A DNA stretch of 64,000 nucleotides from Mycobacteriales bacterium (lineage in GTDB: Bacteria; Actinomycetota; Actinomycetes; Mycobacteriales; Mycobacteriaceae). Location: contig JAHABL010000010.1 in NCBI GenBank assembly GCA_018376445.1, positions 3,193 through 67,192 of the forward strand, read 5' to 3'. How positions within the stretch are numbered: position 1 is the stretch's first letter; each line of letters begins with the position of its first letter. Under the pieces are notes generated by a model that saw nothing but the letters and a program-made list of their open reading frames with translations, was not told the origin of the DNA and searched no databases. Position numbers and translations under genes: made by a program. Shown here piece after piece: positions 18,493 to 27,563 of this stretch.

Positions 18493-19280
18493 TTGCACAC
18501 CTCCTTCGGGATTCTGCCTGGTGTTCACTTTTGATCCTTTTTGACAAAGTGACCAGGTCTTTTCTTAGTGCCTTTAAGACCTTACTCCCTTAAAATCCTA
18601 ATTCAACCCCTACCAGGGAAAAGTTCCGTTTTTGCCAGATCTCAAACTAGTTTTATTAATGTGAACTATTTTGAAAATGAGTTGAAAAGGATAATTTTCT
18701 TATATTATGAAGGGCATTTTTTCATGATTTGGACACCTTTAATTCGCAAAGATGTCGCTTTCCCGCCATATCTACGGCTAAGGCACCCCTCACCCCAGAT
18801 CTCATACGACACAACAATGCTCATAAGCCGTCCAAAAAGGCTTAAATGGTGCACATAGCAGGCAATGTCACACTATTTCTCTTCTAATACACTGTACCAC
18901 AACAGATTTAATAAAAAAAGGATAAAAAAGCGGTTTAACCTCTGGTAATAACTCTAAAAGTACACTACCAGAACACAATTCACTCTCGGGGACAACGTGA
19001 ATTAATTCGTAAAATTCGTTCGCAAACAGCTTCTCAATCGATCATGACACCCACACTCGCCGATTTATTCTGAGAGTTCAACTTTTGCCACACACACGGC
19101 AACCGACGCCCACACCGCAGCTTGTCACCCCACCCATTCCACGCCCACAACCACACCCACACGGCGTGCCGCCACACCCCACAGAAGTACCCACACTGCC
19201 CCCTACAACGCCCCAAGGTACGCCCACGCGACCCGCCACTACACCCACAACAATCGGGCCTACCGCGCCCACGCAGCCCA
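18493..19280. other. Intergenic region between small gene and hemL, A+T-rich then G/C-asymmetric
   Basis: The first 590 bases are clearly richer in A+T than the rest of the window and hold only short frames without ribosome sites. An inverted pair GAAAAT/ATTTTC lies near 18672-18698. From about 19085 to 19280 the plus strand is very C-rich and the minus strand G-rich, just downstream of the hemL stop. The promoter of the small minus-strand gene should lie near 18500-18600. Confidence 0.6.
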
Positions 19281-20744
19281 CTACCCCACCGGGCGCGCCT
19301 TCGCCGCAGCCTCCGCCGCCGGACCCATCGCCGCTTCTACCAGTGCAAAGTCATCATCCGTCAACGCTGCAGACACAAACCACGTCTCAAAATTACTCGG
19401 CGCCACATACACACCACGCTCCAACAACGCATGGAAAAACGCCGGATAGCGCCACGTCTCCGCCGCCTTCGCATCCCCAAAATTCCGCAGCGGACGCTCC
19501 GCAAACGCTACCGAAAGCATCGTCCCCGCCCGCTGCACCGTATGGGCCACCCCCGCATGGCCCAACGCCGCCTCCACAATCCCCTGCAACCGGTCCGCAT
19601 TCACCGCCAGCTGCCGGTACACAGCCTCATCCGCCAAACTCAACTGCGTGTAACCGGCCGCCATCGCCAACGGGTTACCACTCAACGTCCCCGCCTGATA
19701 CACCGGCCCCAACGGCGCCAAATAGCCCATCAGCTCCCGCCGGCCACCAAACGCCGCCGCCGGTAAACCGCCAGACATCACCTTCCCAAACGTCACCAGG
19801 TCCGCGGCCACCTCATCAACCCCAAACCAGCCCTGGGCCGACGCCCGGAAACCCGTCATTACCTCATCCAGAATCAGCAACGCCCCCTCCGCATGCGCCA
19901 ACTCCAACAACGCCTGGTTAAACCCCTCATCCGGCGGCACCGTCCCCATATTGCCGGCCGCCGCCTCCGCAATTACACACGCAATCTCCCCCGGATGCGC
20001 CGCAAAAATCTGCCGCACCGCCTCCACGTCGTTATAGGGCGCCACATAGGTGTCATGTGTTGCCGCCCCCGTCACCCCCGACGAATCCGGCAAACCAAAC
20101 GTCGCCACACCACTGCCCGCCGACGCCAACAACGCATCCACATGCCCGTGGTAGCAGCCCTCAAACTTAATGACACCAGGCCGGCCCGTCGCCCCCCGCG
20201 CCAGCCGCACCGCACTCATCGTCGCCTCCGTGCCGGAATTAACTAGCCGCACCTGCTCCACGCTGGTCCGCTGCACAATCAACTCCGCCAGCGCCGTCTC
20301 ATGCTCCGTTGGCGCCCCAAAGCTCAGCCCCCGCTCGGCAGCCTTCTGCACCGCCTTCACAATTGCCGGATGCGCGTGCCCCAGCAGCGTCGGACCCCAC
20401 GAGCACACCAGGTCCACATAGGTGTTGCCGTCCACATCCACCAGGTGTGATCCCTGCGCGTGGTCAATGAAGCGGGCCGTGCCGCCCACCGACCCGAACG
20501 CCCGCACCGGGGAGTTCACGCCGCCCGGGATCACCTGCTGGGCAGCCTGCATATCCGCCGCCGACCGGGCGGTGGAATGATGCGTCGAGGCTGACGGCGC
20601 CCCTGCCTGCGCCCCTGCCTGCTGTTTGGTCGCCCCCTGCGTTGCTGCCTCGGCACTTGCTGGAGCCGGGGTGTTCGCTCCGCCCGGGGTGTTCACTGCA
20701 ACGGCGTTCGCTGCGGTTTGGGTGTTCGTATTGGTGTCGCTCAT
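19281..20744 (-). CDS. hemL: Glutamate-1-semialdehyde 2,1-aminomutase
   Basis: PLP-dependent class III aminotransferase-fold enzyme converting glutamate-1-semialdehyde to 5-aminolevulinate, step two of the C5 tetrapyrrole pathway. The core starts near residue 60 (IPGGVNSPVRAF). The PLP lysine is K321 in TFGKVMSGG. NSGTEATMSAVRLARG and the FEGCYHGHVD segment are also typical. At 487 residues it is longer than the usual 430 because of an N-terminal Ala/Thr/Gln-rich tail of about 60 residues. The ATG overlaps the hemA stop by four bases (ATGA), so hemA-hemL is an operon with coupled translation, and HemA's unstable product can pass directly to HemL. Confidence 0.96.
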   Translation of the reverse strand: MSDTNTNTQTAANAVAVNTPGGANTPAPASAEAATQGATKQQAGAQAGAPSASTHHSTARSAADMQAAQQVIPGGVNSPVRAFGSVGGTARFIDHAQGSHLVDVDGNTYVDLVCSWGPTLLGHAHPAIVKAVQKAAERGLSFGAPTEHETALAELIVQRTSVEQVRLVNSGTEATMSAVRLARGATGRPGVIKFEGCYHGHVDALLASAGSGVATFGLPDSSGVTGAATHDTYVAPYNDVEAVRQIFAAHPGEIACVIAEAAAGNMGTVPPDEGFNQALLELAHAEGALLILDEVMTGFRASAQGWFGVDEVAADLVTFGKVMSGGLPAAAFGGRRELMGYLAPLGPVYQAGTLSGNPLAMAAGYTQLSLADEAVYRQLAVNADRLQGIVEAALGHAGVAHTVQRAGTMLSVAFAERPLRNFGDAKAAETWRYPAFFHALLERGVYVAPSNFETWFVSAALTDDDFALVEAAMGPAAEAAAKARPVG

Positions 20745-22093
20745 GGGTTCTCTGTGTCCTTTCCGGTGAGGAACGCGACGGCCTCCGCCACGCCCTCCAC
20801 ATCGCCTTCACGTGCTCGTTTATGCGCCAACGCCGACGGCCCATGAGCCAACCGCCCCACCAGCCGGTGCAGCAGCCGCTCCACCTCCGCCCGCGGCACA
20901 TCCTCCCCTGCCGGCAATCCGGCCAGCTCCTCCGCCGCCAATGCCTGAATATGCTCTCGCAGCTCCACCACCAGGTGGTCCGCCCCCCGCTCACGCTCCC
21001 GCGCCGCGAACTCCCCCGCAGCCTCCCACGCCACCCCGCGCGCCTGCTCCACCACTGCCCGCGCCGACTCCGGAACCCTGGCAGCACTTCCCTCCATGGT
21101 GACGGCTCCGCACCTGGCTGCCACCCGCGGCTCCACGTCCCCCGGCACCGCCAAGTCCACAATCACTGGCGTGCGCTGCAGTTCGTCCATGAGCTCCTGC
21201 GTGATGACGGGCCCCTTCCCCCGCACACACACCACCACATCAGCCTGCGCCACCAGCCCCGGCAAATCCTCCAGTTGGGTCATTTCCGCAGCGGTGACGG
21301 TAGCTGCAGCAGTGGGTGCCCCGTGCTGGTGCACCAGCGGCGCCATCCGCGCAACGAACCTTTCCGCGCGCCCAGAGGTGGAGAACACCGTCACCTTCCC
21401 GCAGCCGCGCTCCACCAATGCGCGCACCACCGCCCCCGCATAGGACCCCGTACCCACGACCAGCGCCCGTACGCTCCCCCACTCCGCGGCCGGCACTGGG
21501 TTGCCTGGCGCAGAATTGCTGTGGGTAGCGTTACTTTGGGCAGCATTGCCCGGCGCAGCATCACCCAACGTAACGGCGTCCGGCGCACCCGCCCCCAGGC
21601 CGCGCTCTTCCGCCACGTTCAGGGCAGCCTGTACCAACGCCACCCCGCTTCGCTGTACCCCCGGAATTTGCGCAACTTGGCGGGACGCGCTCAACGCCGC
21701 ATCAACCAGCCGACGCAGCCTGCCGTGCATATGCCCGGCCGACACTTCCATGGACCGGCGAATCTGCGAGACAATCTCCCGCTCCCCCACCACCAGAGAG
21801 TCCAGGCCGCAGGCCACTTCGAACACGTGCCGCTCCGCCGCACCCCCCTCCAACAGCAATGCCCCCGGCATCTCCCCCAGCGTCGCCCGGCGCAGCGCCT
21901 CCCAGCGCTGCCCGTCAACCACATCCACCAGCAGCTCGAAGCGGTTGCAGGTGGCCAGAATTGCCCACGAATCATCGGTGGGGTGGCAGTGCTCCTGGCA
22001 GGCGTTGGCGATGCGTGCGCTATGCTGGCACGCCTCGGCTACCTGGGGAAGGCCGTGCGTCCGGTGTGTTACGGCGAAGATTGCAATGCTCAC
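20741..22093 (-). CDS. hemA: Glutamyl-tRNA reductase
   Basis: NADPH-dependent reduction of glutamyl-tRNA(Glu) to glutamate-1-semialdehyde, the committed and usually regulated step of haem synthesis in bacteria with the C5 pathway. The catalytic cysteine is C49 in ILATCNRFEL, with the GLDSLVVGEREIVSQIR signature near 95-111. A Rossmann region in the middle (ALVVGTGSYAG) and the C-terminal helical dimerisation part (HRLVGRLAHGPSALAHKRA) are present. Length is 450 residues, normal for actinobacteria. An Ala/Asn-rich low-complexity stretch lies near 170-200, before the Rossmann region. It is first in the minus-strand operon and divergent from hemC with a 123-base shared promoter region. Confidence 0.96.
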   Translation of the reverse strand: MSIAIFAVTHRTHGLPQVAEACQHSARIANACQEHCHPTDDSWAILATCNRFELLVDVVDGQRWEALRRATLGEMPGALLLEGGAAERHVFEVACGLDSLVVGEREIVSQIRRSMEVSAGHMHGRLRRLVDAALSASRQVAQIPGVQRSGVALVQAALNVAEERGLGAGAPDAVTLGDAAPGNAAQSNATHSNSAPGNPVPAAEWGSVRALVVGTGSYAGAVVRALVERGCGKVTVFSTSGRAERFVARMAPLVHQHGAPTAAATVTAAEMTQLEDLPGLVAQADVVVCVRGKGPVITQELMDELQRTPVIVDLAVPGDVEPRVAARCGAVTMEGSAARVPESARAVVEQARGVAWEAAGEFAARERERGADHLVVELREHIQALAAEELAGLPAGEDVPRAEVERLLHRLVGRLAHGPSALAHKRAREGDVEGVAEAVAFLTGKDTENP

Positions 22094-22216
22094 TATGCCA
22101 ATAATTTAAGCACACATTGCGCAGCCAACCGGGCCGCCCGAAGGGAGTGTGTACGGGCACCGCTCACGGCAGCTGCATCCCGCGCCGCCTCGCATCCCGG
22201 CTAGTACCCTGGAGGC

Positions 22217-23464
22217 ATGAGCACCGTTGGCATGAGCCCAGTTGGCAGCCCCGCCGAAACCCCGCCCGACGCCTTGAAATGCGCGGCAGGCGACTCCACC
22301 CGCGGCTTTATTGTGGGCACGCGCGGCTCTGCCCTCGCCCTCGCCCAAACCCAGCTGGTGGTCGATGCCCTCACCCCGCACCTGAGCCAGCCGCTGGACG
22401 TGCAGATCATCACCACCCACGGGGACACCACCCGCGCCCACCTGGTGGATTTAGCGCAGCAAGGCCACACTGGTGTGTTCGCCAACGCTATCCGCCGCGC
22501 ACTGCTGGAGGGACAGATCGACCTGGCCGTCCACAGCTGCAAGGACCTCCCCGCTGACCCCTGCCCTGGTTTGGAGATTCTGGCTATGCCGCCGCGAGGT
22601 GCTACCGCCGACTGCCTCTGCACGACCGCCGGCTGGACGTTGGAAACGCTTCCGGAGGGTGCCCGCGTGGGGACCGGTTCGCCGCGGCGTGCGGCGCAAC
22701 TGTTGCGTGTACGACCGGACCTGAGCATTGTGCCCATTCGCGGGAACATCGAGCGGCGTCTCCGCTATCTGGAGGAGCCCGTGCTTAACACTCCGATTGG
22801 GTCTGGTAGTGGGTCTGGTGACGGTTCCTGCAGTGACGCACCCCTGGATGCGGTGGTTCTGGCGGAGGCCGGGCTGCAGCGCCTCGCCGCACGCGATACC
22901 GTGGCGGACACGGTGCTGCGCTACATCAGCCAGCGGTTGCCTTTCCTGCCATCGCCCGCGCAGGGCGCTTTGGCGCTGGAAGTCCGCATGGACACAACAC
23001 CCGCCCCACTCCGCCAGGCGCTACTGGCTATCAATCACCAGCCGACACTGCTGGCCGCCATCGCCGAGAGGGCGCTGCTGCGCACCTTGCACGCCGGCTG
23101 CGAACTACCCATTGGGGCGGAGGCCACCGCGCAGGTACATCCGCAGACCCGTGGGGTGGAGCTGACGTTGCGGGCAGAGATTCTCTCCCCAGACGGGCGG
23201 GAGCGGAATGCGGTGGAGCACACCGTCACCGTCCCGCAGCTATCGTGGGCGGAGGAGTCGGCTGAGGTGGCTGCGGCGGAAATAGCTGCGGCGGAAGTAG
23301 CTGGGGCGGAGTCGGCCGCGGGGTTGTTGGCAGCGGCGCCGCTAGACATTGATCCCGGCTTGGTAGATCCGGCCTACTATGCGGAGGCGCATGAGGCGCA
23401 GTTGGCGGCTGCCTACCAATTGGGGCAGATGGTGGCGCGTCGACTGCAGGCCAACGCACGCTAA
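22217..23464 (+). CDS. hemC: Hydroxymethylbilane synthase (porphobilinogen deaminase)
   Basis: Joins four porphobilinogen units into hydroxymethylbilane using a covalently bound dipyrromethane cofactor. The N-terminal GTRGSALALAQTQ and the HSCKDLP segment are family signatures, and the cofactor cysteine is C295 in LHAGCELPIGAEA. A ribosome site (CTGGAGG) sits just before the ATG at 22217. At 415 residues it is about 100 longer than the usual enzyme. The extra length is a 25-residue N-terminal tail, a Gly/Ser-rich insertion near 195-212, and a Glu/Ala-rich stretch near 345-375 before the C-terminal helix. It is divergent from hemAL; hemD and hemB are not in the window. Confidence 0.95.
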   Translation: MSTVGMSPVGSPAETPPDALKCAAGDSTRGFIVGTRGSALALAQTQLVVDALTPHLSQPLDVQIITTHGDTTRAHLVDLAQQGHTGVFANAIRRALLEGQIDLAVHSCKDLPADPCPGLEILAMPPRGATADCLCTTAGWTLETLPEGARVGTGSPRRAAQLLRVRPDLSIVPIRGNIERRLRYLEEPVLNTPIGSGSGSGDGSCSDAPLDAVVLAEAGLQRLAARDTVADTVLRYISQRLPFLPSPAQGALALEVRMDTTPAPLRQALLAINHQPTLLAAIAERALLRTLHAGCELPIGAEATAQVHPQTRGVELTLRAEILSPDGRERNAVEHTVTVPQLSWAEESAEVAAAEIAAAEVAGAESAAGLLAAAPLDIDPGLVDPAYYAEAHEAQLAAAYQLGQMVARRLQANAR

Positions 23465-23590
23465 GAAAGTGTGTAGTGTGCGCGGGTCATCGCACTGCGT
23501 ATTTTGCGTGAAGTGTGCTTCCTGTCCGACAGGTGTACCCCTCTGGCAGTATCGCGCTTCGTCGCCCCTGTTTGTGCACATAAATAAGGC

Positions 23591-23625
23591 GACGGGGCTA
23601 GGCTCTACGAGCAGCTATCCCCGTC
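23591..23625. terminator. Hairpin between convergent hemC and ABC transporter operon
   Basis: Arms GACGGGG (23591-23597) and CCCCGTC (23619-23625), with an inner GCTC/GAGC pairing. It lies between two converging transcription units and could end either; no long U-run was seen. Confidence 0.45.
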
Positions 23626-23705
23626 TGTGTGCTGGAGGGATTGATTATCCTAGCGCTTGGGTGGTGATGCCCTGGCTACACAATCCCCGCAGACAGCGTA
23701 CAACA

Positions 23706-25451
23706 TCAGTCGACGAGTTTCCAACGCTGGGAGAATTCTTGGTCCTCCCAGAACTGTGCATAGGTGCCGCCGGCGGCCAAAAGCTCCTCGTGTGTGCCTA
23801 GTGCCTCAACACCACCATTGGCCACAACCGCAATCTGGTCTGCCGCCTTAATAGTCGAAAGACGGTGTGCGATAACGATTACGGTGGTGTTGTGGGCGAG
23901 GCGGTGGAGGGTTTCCACGATGGCGGCTTCGTTTTCGCCGTCCAAACTGGAAGTAATCTCATCTAGTAGGACGATGGGCGATTTCTTCAGCAGCGCCCGC
24001 GCAATAGCAACTCGTTGCCGTTCGCCGCCAGACAGCCGCGAACCGCCTTCACCCACCATCGCATCCCAGCCCTCCGGCAGGGACTCAATCACTGTGTCCA
24101 AACACGCTGCCCGGGCAGCCTCCTTCACATCCTCATCGGACGCATCCGGCCGGCCCACCCGCACATTCTCCAGAATCGTCCCGTTAAACAGGTACGTCTC
24201 TTGGAACACAATGGAGAGGTTCTGCATCAACTCCTCAGTGGACACGTCACGCACATCAATGCCACCAATGCGCACCGCGCCCTTATTCACATCCCAGAAG
24301 CGGGCGATCAGCCGCTGAATAGTGGACTTACCGCCACCCGACGGCCCCACCAGCGCCGTCATCGTCCGCGCTGGCATATACAGGTTCACATCCCGCAGCA
24401 CCGGCGTATCCTCCCGGTACCCGAAGGACACGTCATCCAACTGCACATCCACACCCGGAATACGCATCCGCTGGTTCGGATCCGGCTCCGGCAAGCCCGG
24501 CGCATCCAGAATGCTCGCCAAGCCCAGCAACGCCTCCCGGCTGATAGTAATAGCGGCCACGTTCAATACCACCTGCATGAGCGGAATGAACATGCGGACG
24601 ATGAGCACCGCAATAGCCAGGAATAGGGCGACATCCACCGGCTGCACCCCCAGCCCGTGGTAGCCGCTGGCCAGCTGCCAGCCCAACACCAGCAGAGACA
24701 CTACGCACGCCAGGATCAGCGGCAGCTGGTACAGCTTCGCCACATTACTGGTGGCCGTCAACTCCTCCAGGACCGCCCGGGAGTCCGTATCGATAGCGTC
24801 CTCCAGCGGCTTCCACTGCTTTCGGTGCGACGCCCGCAGCAGCGGCTGGGCCTGCGCATACTCCAGCGACCGGGCAGTCAGTGCCCGCTCCATGTCACTG
24901 TGGTGGTTCACTTCCTCATCCACATCCGTCAACATGTGCCGGAACGCCCACACACAGAACGGCAGCGCCAGCAGGAACGGCAGTGTAGCCTGCCAGTTCA
25001 CCACCAGCCCCGCCAACAGCATCACCCCCACCATACTGAGGGTGTTGCAGATGGCCGGTAGCGCCACCGACGGATAGTGGCTGAGGTTATTCACGTGGTA
25101 GCTCAGCGCATGGGAGATACGTCCCCGCGCCCGGTCGTCGAACCAGCCCAGCGGCAGGGTGAAGATCTTGTTGCCTACCCGCTCCACGGACTGGCCACAA
25201 ATGTCGAAGGTGGACAGGTTGTAGGAGAAGATCGTGGTGCTGATGTTGGCGATGCACGCCAGCACACCGGCCGCCACCACACCGCCCAGCCACGGCCACA
25301 TGCCGTTCCAGTCCTGGGCGAACAGGTGGCGGAGCAGCGGCACCAGCATAATGAACGCGGCCGCTTGGAATACGCCGGAGAGGACAAAGCCGACGATGAT
25401 GCGCGTCAGGCCCTTCTGGATCCCCAAGATACGGGACATTTCCTTAAACAT
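23706..25451 (-). CDS. ABC transporter half-protein (permease-ATPase), IrtB-like
   Basis: Half-transporter of 581 residues: an N-terminal six-helix membrane domain of the exporter fold (about residues 15-300) followed by an ATPase domain with Walker A GPSGGGKST, signature LSGGERQR, Walker B IVLLDEITSSLD and the H-loop in VIVIAHRLST. It starts nine bases after the preceding half-transporter gene, so the two probably form a heterodimer. Although the fold is called exporter-type, pairs of this kind (IrtAB, YbtPQ) import iron-siderophores, and the operon sits behind a DtxR/IdeR box. Substrate is therefore inferred to be a siderophore or haem-type iron source. No siderophore-reducing domain is fused to it. 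Confidence 0.85.
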   Translation of the reverse strand: MFKEMSRILGIQKGLTRIIVGFVLSGVFQAAAFIMLVPLLRHLFAQDWNGMWPWLGGVVAAGVLACIANISTTIFSYNLSTFDICGQSVERVGNKIFTLPLGWFDDRARGRISHALSYHVNNLSHYPSVALPAICNTLSMVGVMLLAGLVVNWQATLPFLLALPFCVWAFRHMLTDVDEEVNHHSDMERALTARSLEYAQAQPLLRASHRKQWKPLEDAIDTDSRAVLEELTATSNVAKLYQLPLILACVVSLLVLGWQLASGYHGLGVQPVDVALFLAIAVLIVRMFIPLMQVVLNVAAITISREALLGLASILDAPGLPEPDPNQRMRIPGVDVQLDDVSFGYREDTPVLRDVNLYMPARTMTALVGPSGGGKSTIQRLIARFWDVNKGAVRIGGIDVRDVSTEELMQNLSIVFQETYLFNGTILENVRVGRPDASDEDVKEAARAACLDTVIESLPEGWDAMVGEGGSRLSGGERQRVAIARALLKKSPIVLLDEITSSLDGENEAAIVETLHRLAHNTTVIVIAHRLSTIKAADQIAVVANGGVEALGTHEELLAAGGTYAQFWEDQEFSQRWKLVD

Positions 25452-25460
25452 GGTGGTCTC

Positions 25461-27320
25461 CTAGGCGTCTTGCTGCGCGGTCCACATGCCGCAGTAGGTG
25501 GGTGACGTGTCCAGTAGCTCACTGTGAGTGCCGGTGGCCTCAATACGGCCATGGTTGAGCACCACAATCTGGTCCACATCCTGGATAGTGTGCAGGCGGT
25601 GTGCGATGACTACCACGGTTCGGGTGCCACGCAGGTCCGCCAGCGCCTCCTGGATGGCGCGCTCAGAGTGGGGGTCCGCGTAGGCGGTCGCCTCATCCAA
25701 CAGCACAATGGGTGCATCCTGCAGGAATGCGCGGGCAATGGTGAGGCGCTGCTGTTCCCCGCCAGACAGGTAGGCGGAGTCTGAGCCGACGATGGTGTCG
25801 TACCCCTGCGGCAGCTCCATGATCCGGTCGTGGATACGGGCAGCCTTTGCGGCGGCGATGACCTCCTGCTGAGTGGCGTCGGGGCGAGCGATACGGATGT
25901 TGTTGGTGACGGTGTCCGACAACAGACTGATGTCCTGGAACACAATGGCCATGTTGTGCATGAGCTCCTGGGTGGACACGTCACAGATGTTCACGCCGTC
26001 AATCTCCACCGTGCCGCTGTCGGGTTCCCAGAAGCGGGCAATGAGGCGGGTGATGGTGGTTTTGCCGGAGCCAGAGGGACCGACCAGGGCGGTGACGGTG
26101 CCGGGCTGCATGGTGAGGGAGATGTCGTGCAGCACCTCGGTGCGGGCGGAAGCAGTGGCGCTGGAATCGGCTATGGCCGTAGTGTCTACTGCAAGGGCTG
26201 CATCTGCCTCGTCCGCAGACTCCTCGTTGGGCTTGGCGGCGTAGCTGAAGCTCACGCCTTTCAGCTCGATGGTGTTGCCGGTGAGGGGCTGCGGGTTGTC
26301 CGTCTCCTCAATGTCCGGCTCCAGCAGCAGCGTTCCGATTTCGCTGATGCTGTTCGCCCCGTGGAAAATGTAGGAGGTCAGCGTGTAGAGCCGGCCGATG
26401 GCTTCCGGCATGCCCAAGCCGAGCAGTAGGAAGGGCATCAGATCGACGGGCTGTACGATTCCCTTCCACGCCATCAGCGCCCCTGCCACCATCAGCGGAA
26501 TGAGCATGGCGCCGGGGATCATCAGGCCGGCGGCCGCCCCTTGTGGCTTTCCGAACCCGGACATGTAGTCGTCCAGGCTCTTCTGGTAGCAGGCGGAGGC
26601 GTCTTCGAAGCGCTTGAATTCTTGACCCGTCAGCCCGAAGTTCTTCACCTCGGCAATGCCATCGGCGATTTCTACGGCGGACTCGGAGAGCTGTTTCTGC
26701 GCCTCCGTGTACTCCACCATGATGTTGCCGTCCGACAGCACAAAGCCCAGCACCGACACCAGCACCACCAGCACCAGGTAGGCCAGTACCACCAGCGTCA
26801 TCCGCCAGTCGCACACGAAGAGGTAGATGAAGCCGACGATGACGGTGGTGAGTGAGTTCGGCAGGTCGGCCGCCGAGTGGGCGACGACGGTGTGGATATT
26901 GGTGACGGCGTCGTTGATGGTGGCGCGTACCCGGCCGGAGGTTTGCTCATCGAACCAGCCGAGCGGGAGTTTGTCCAGCTTGGCGAGGATGCGGCGACGG
27001 GTGGTGGCGCGGAACTTGGCTTCCACGACGTGGGCGTAGCCGGTGGCTCCCATGATGAGGAAGTAGCGGAGGAGAACGCAGACCAGTGCGGCGGCCAGGA
27101 TCCACCAGAAGTGGGGGTCGCCGGCGCTGGTGAGGCCATGGTTGGTGACGATGTAGCGGGCGGCCTCAACGAGGGCGATGTACATGCCGATTTCGGCGAC
27201 ACCGCCAAGTGCAGCGAGGGAGACAATGCCCGCCATTTCGTGGCGGATAGGGTGGAGGACGACGCTGGCGGGGGACGGTTTCTTCGGTTCCCGTGGCGTC
27301 GTGGTGGAAGTCGTTCTCAT
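25461..27320 (-). CDS. ABC transporter half-protein (permease-ATPase), IrtA-like without reductase domain
   Basis: First gene of the iron-box operon, 619 residues. Membrane domain at about 35-330, and an ATPase domain with Walker A GPSGSGKTT, signature LSGGEQQR, Walker B IVLLDEATA and the H-loop in VVVIAHRLHT. An acidic Ala-rich insertion of about 40 residues (around ESADEADAALAVDTT) interrupts the start of the ATPase domain and is unusual. Mycobacterial IrtA carries an N-terminal siderophore-interaction (flavin reductase) domain; here the protein starts directly with the membrane domain, so reduction would need another protein. The ATG at 27320 follows GGTGGAG. Iron repression is predicted from the operator at 27342-27360. 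Confidence 0.85.
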   Translation of the reverse strand: MRTTSTTTPREPKKPSPASVVLHPIRHEMAGIVSLAALGGVAEIGMYIALVEAARYIVTNHGLTSAGDPHFWWILAAALVCVLLRYFLIMGATGYAHVVEAKFRATTRRRILAKLDKLPLGWFDEQTSGRVRATINDAVTNIHTVVAHSAADLPNSLTTVIVGFIYLFVCDWRMTLVVLAYLVLVVLVSVLGFVLSDGNIMVEYTEAQKQLSESAVEIADGIAEVKNFGLTGQEFKRFEDASACYQKSLDDYMSGFGKPQGAAAGLMIPGAMLIPLMVAGALMAWKGIVQPVDLMPFLLLGLGMPEAIGRLYTLTSYIFHGANSISEIGTLLLEPDIEETDNPQPLTGNTIELKGVSFSYAAKPNEESADEADAALAVDTTAIADSSATASARTEVLHDISLTMQPGTVTALVGPSGSGKTTITRLIARFWEPDSGTVEIDGVNICDVSTQELMHNMAIVFQDISLLSDTVTNNIRIARPDATQQEVIAAAKAARIHDRIMELPQGYDTIVGSDSAYLSGGEQQRLTIARAFLQDAPIVLLDEATAYADPHSERAIQEALADLRGTRTVVVIAHRLHTIQDVDQIVVLNHGRIEATGTHSELLDTSPTYCGMWTAQQDA

Positions 27321-27341
27321 GGCTCCACCCTATACCCTTTT

Positions 27342-27360
27342 TTAGGGTAGCCTAACCTCT
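27342..27360 (-). promoter_or_regulatory. DtxR/IdeR iron box
   Basis: TTAGGGTAGCCTAACCTCT matches the DtxR consensus (TTAGGTTAGCCTAACCTAA) at 16 of 19 positions and lies 22 bases upstream of the ABC operon start. It predicts repression when iron is sufficient. Confidence 0.85.
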
Positions 27361-27563
27361 TTTATGCACTTCGGGTCGCAGCTGCGCTACAGCTCGGCGC
27401 GGGTGCGCAGCGCACTGGGGCTACCCAGGTGACGGCCCGGCACCTCAGCCACAGAACAGCGCAGCCACAGAACAGCGCACGGCCGTAGCCGACGCACCGC
27501 CGGGACCCGTCACCCCCCCAGTGCACGCACAGCACAAGCACCAGCGCAAGCTCAGTACAAGCG

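Noticed and set aside
18294..18858. Plus-strand short frames in the A+T-rich gap
   Set aside because: No ribosome sites, and composition typical of random frames; one overlaps the better-supported minus-strand small gene.
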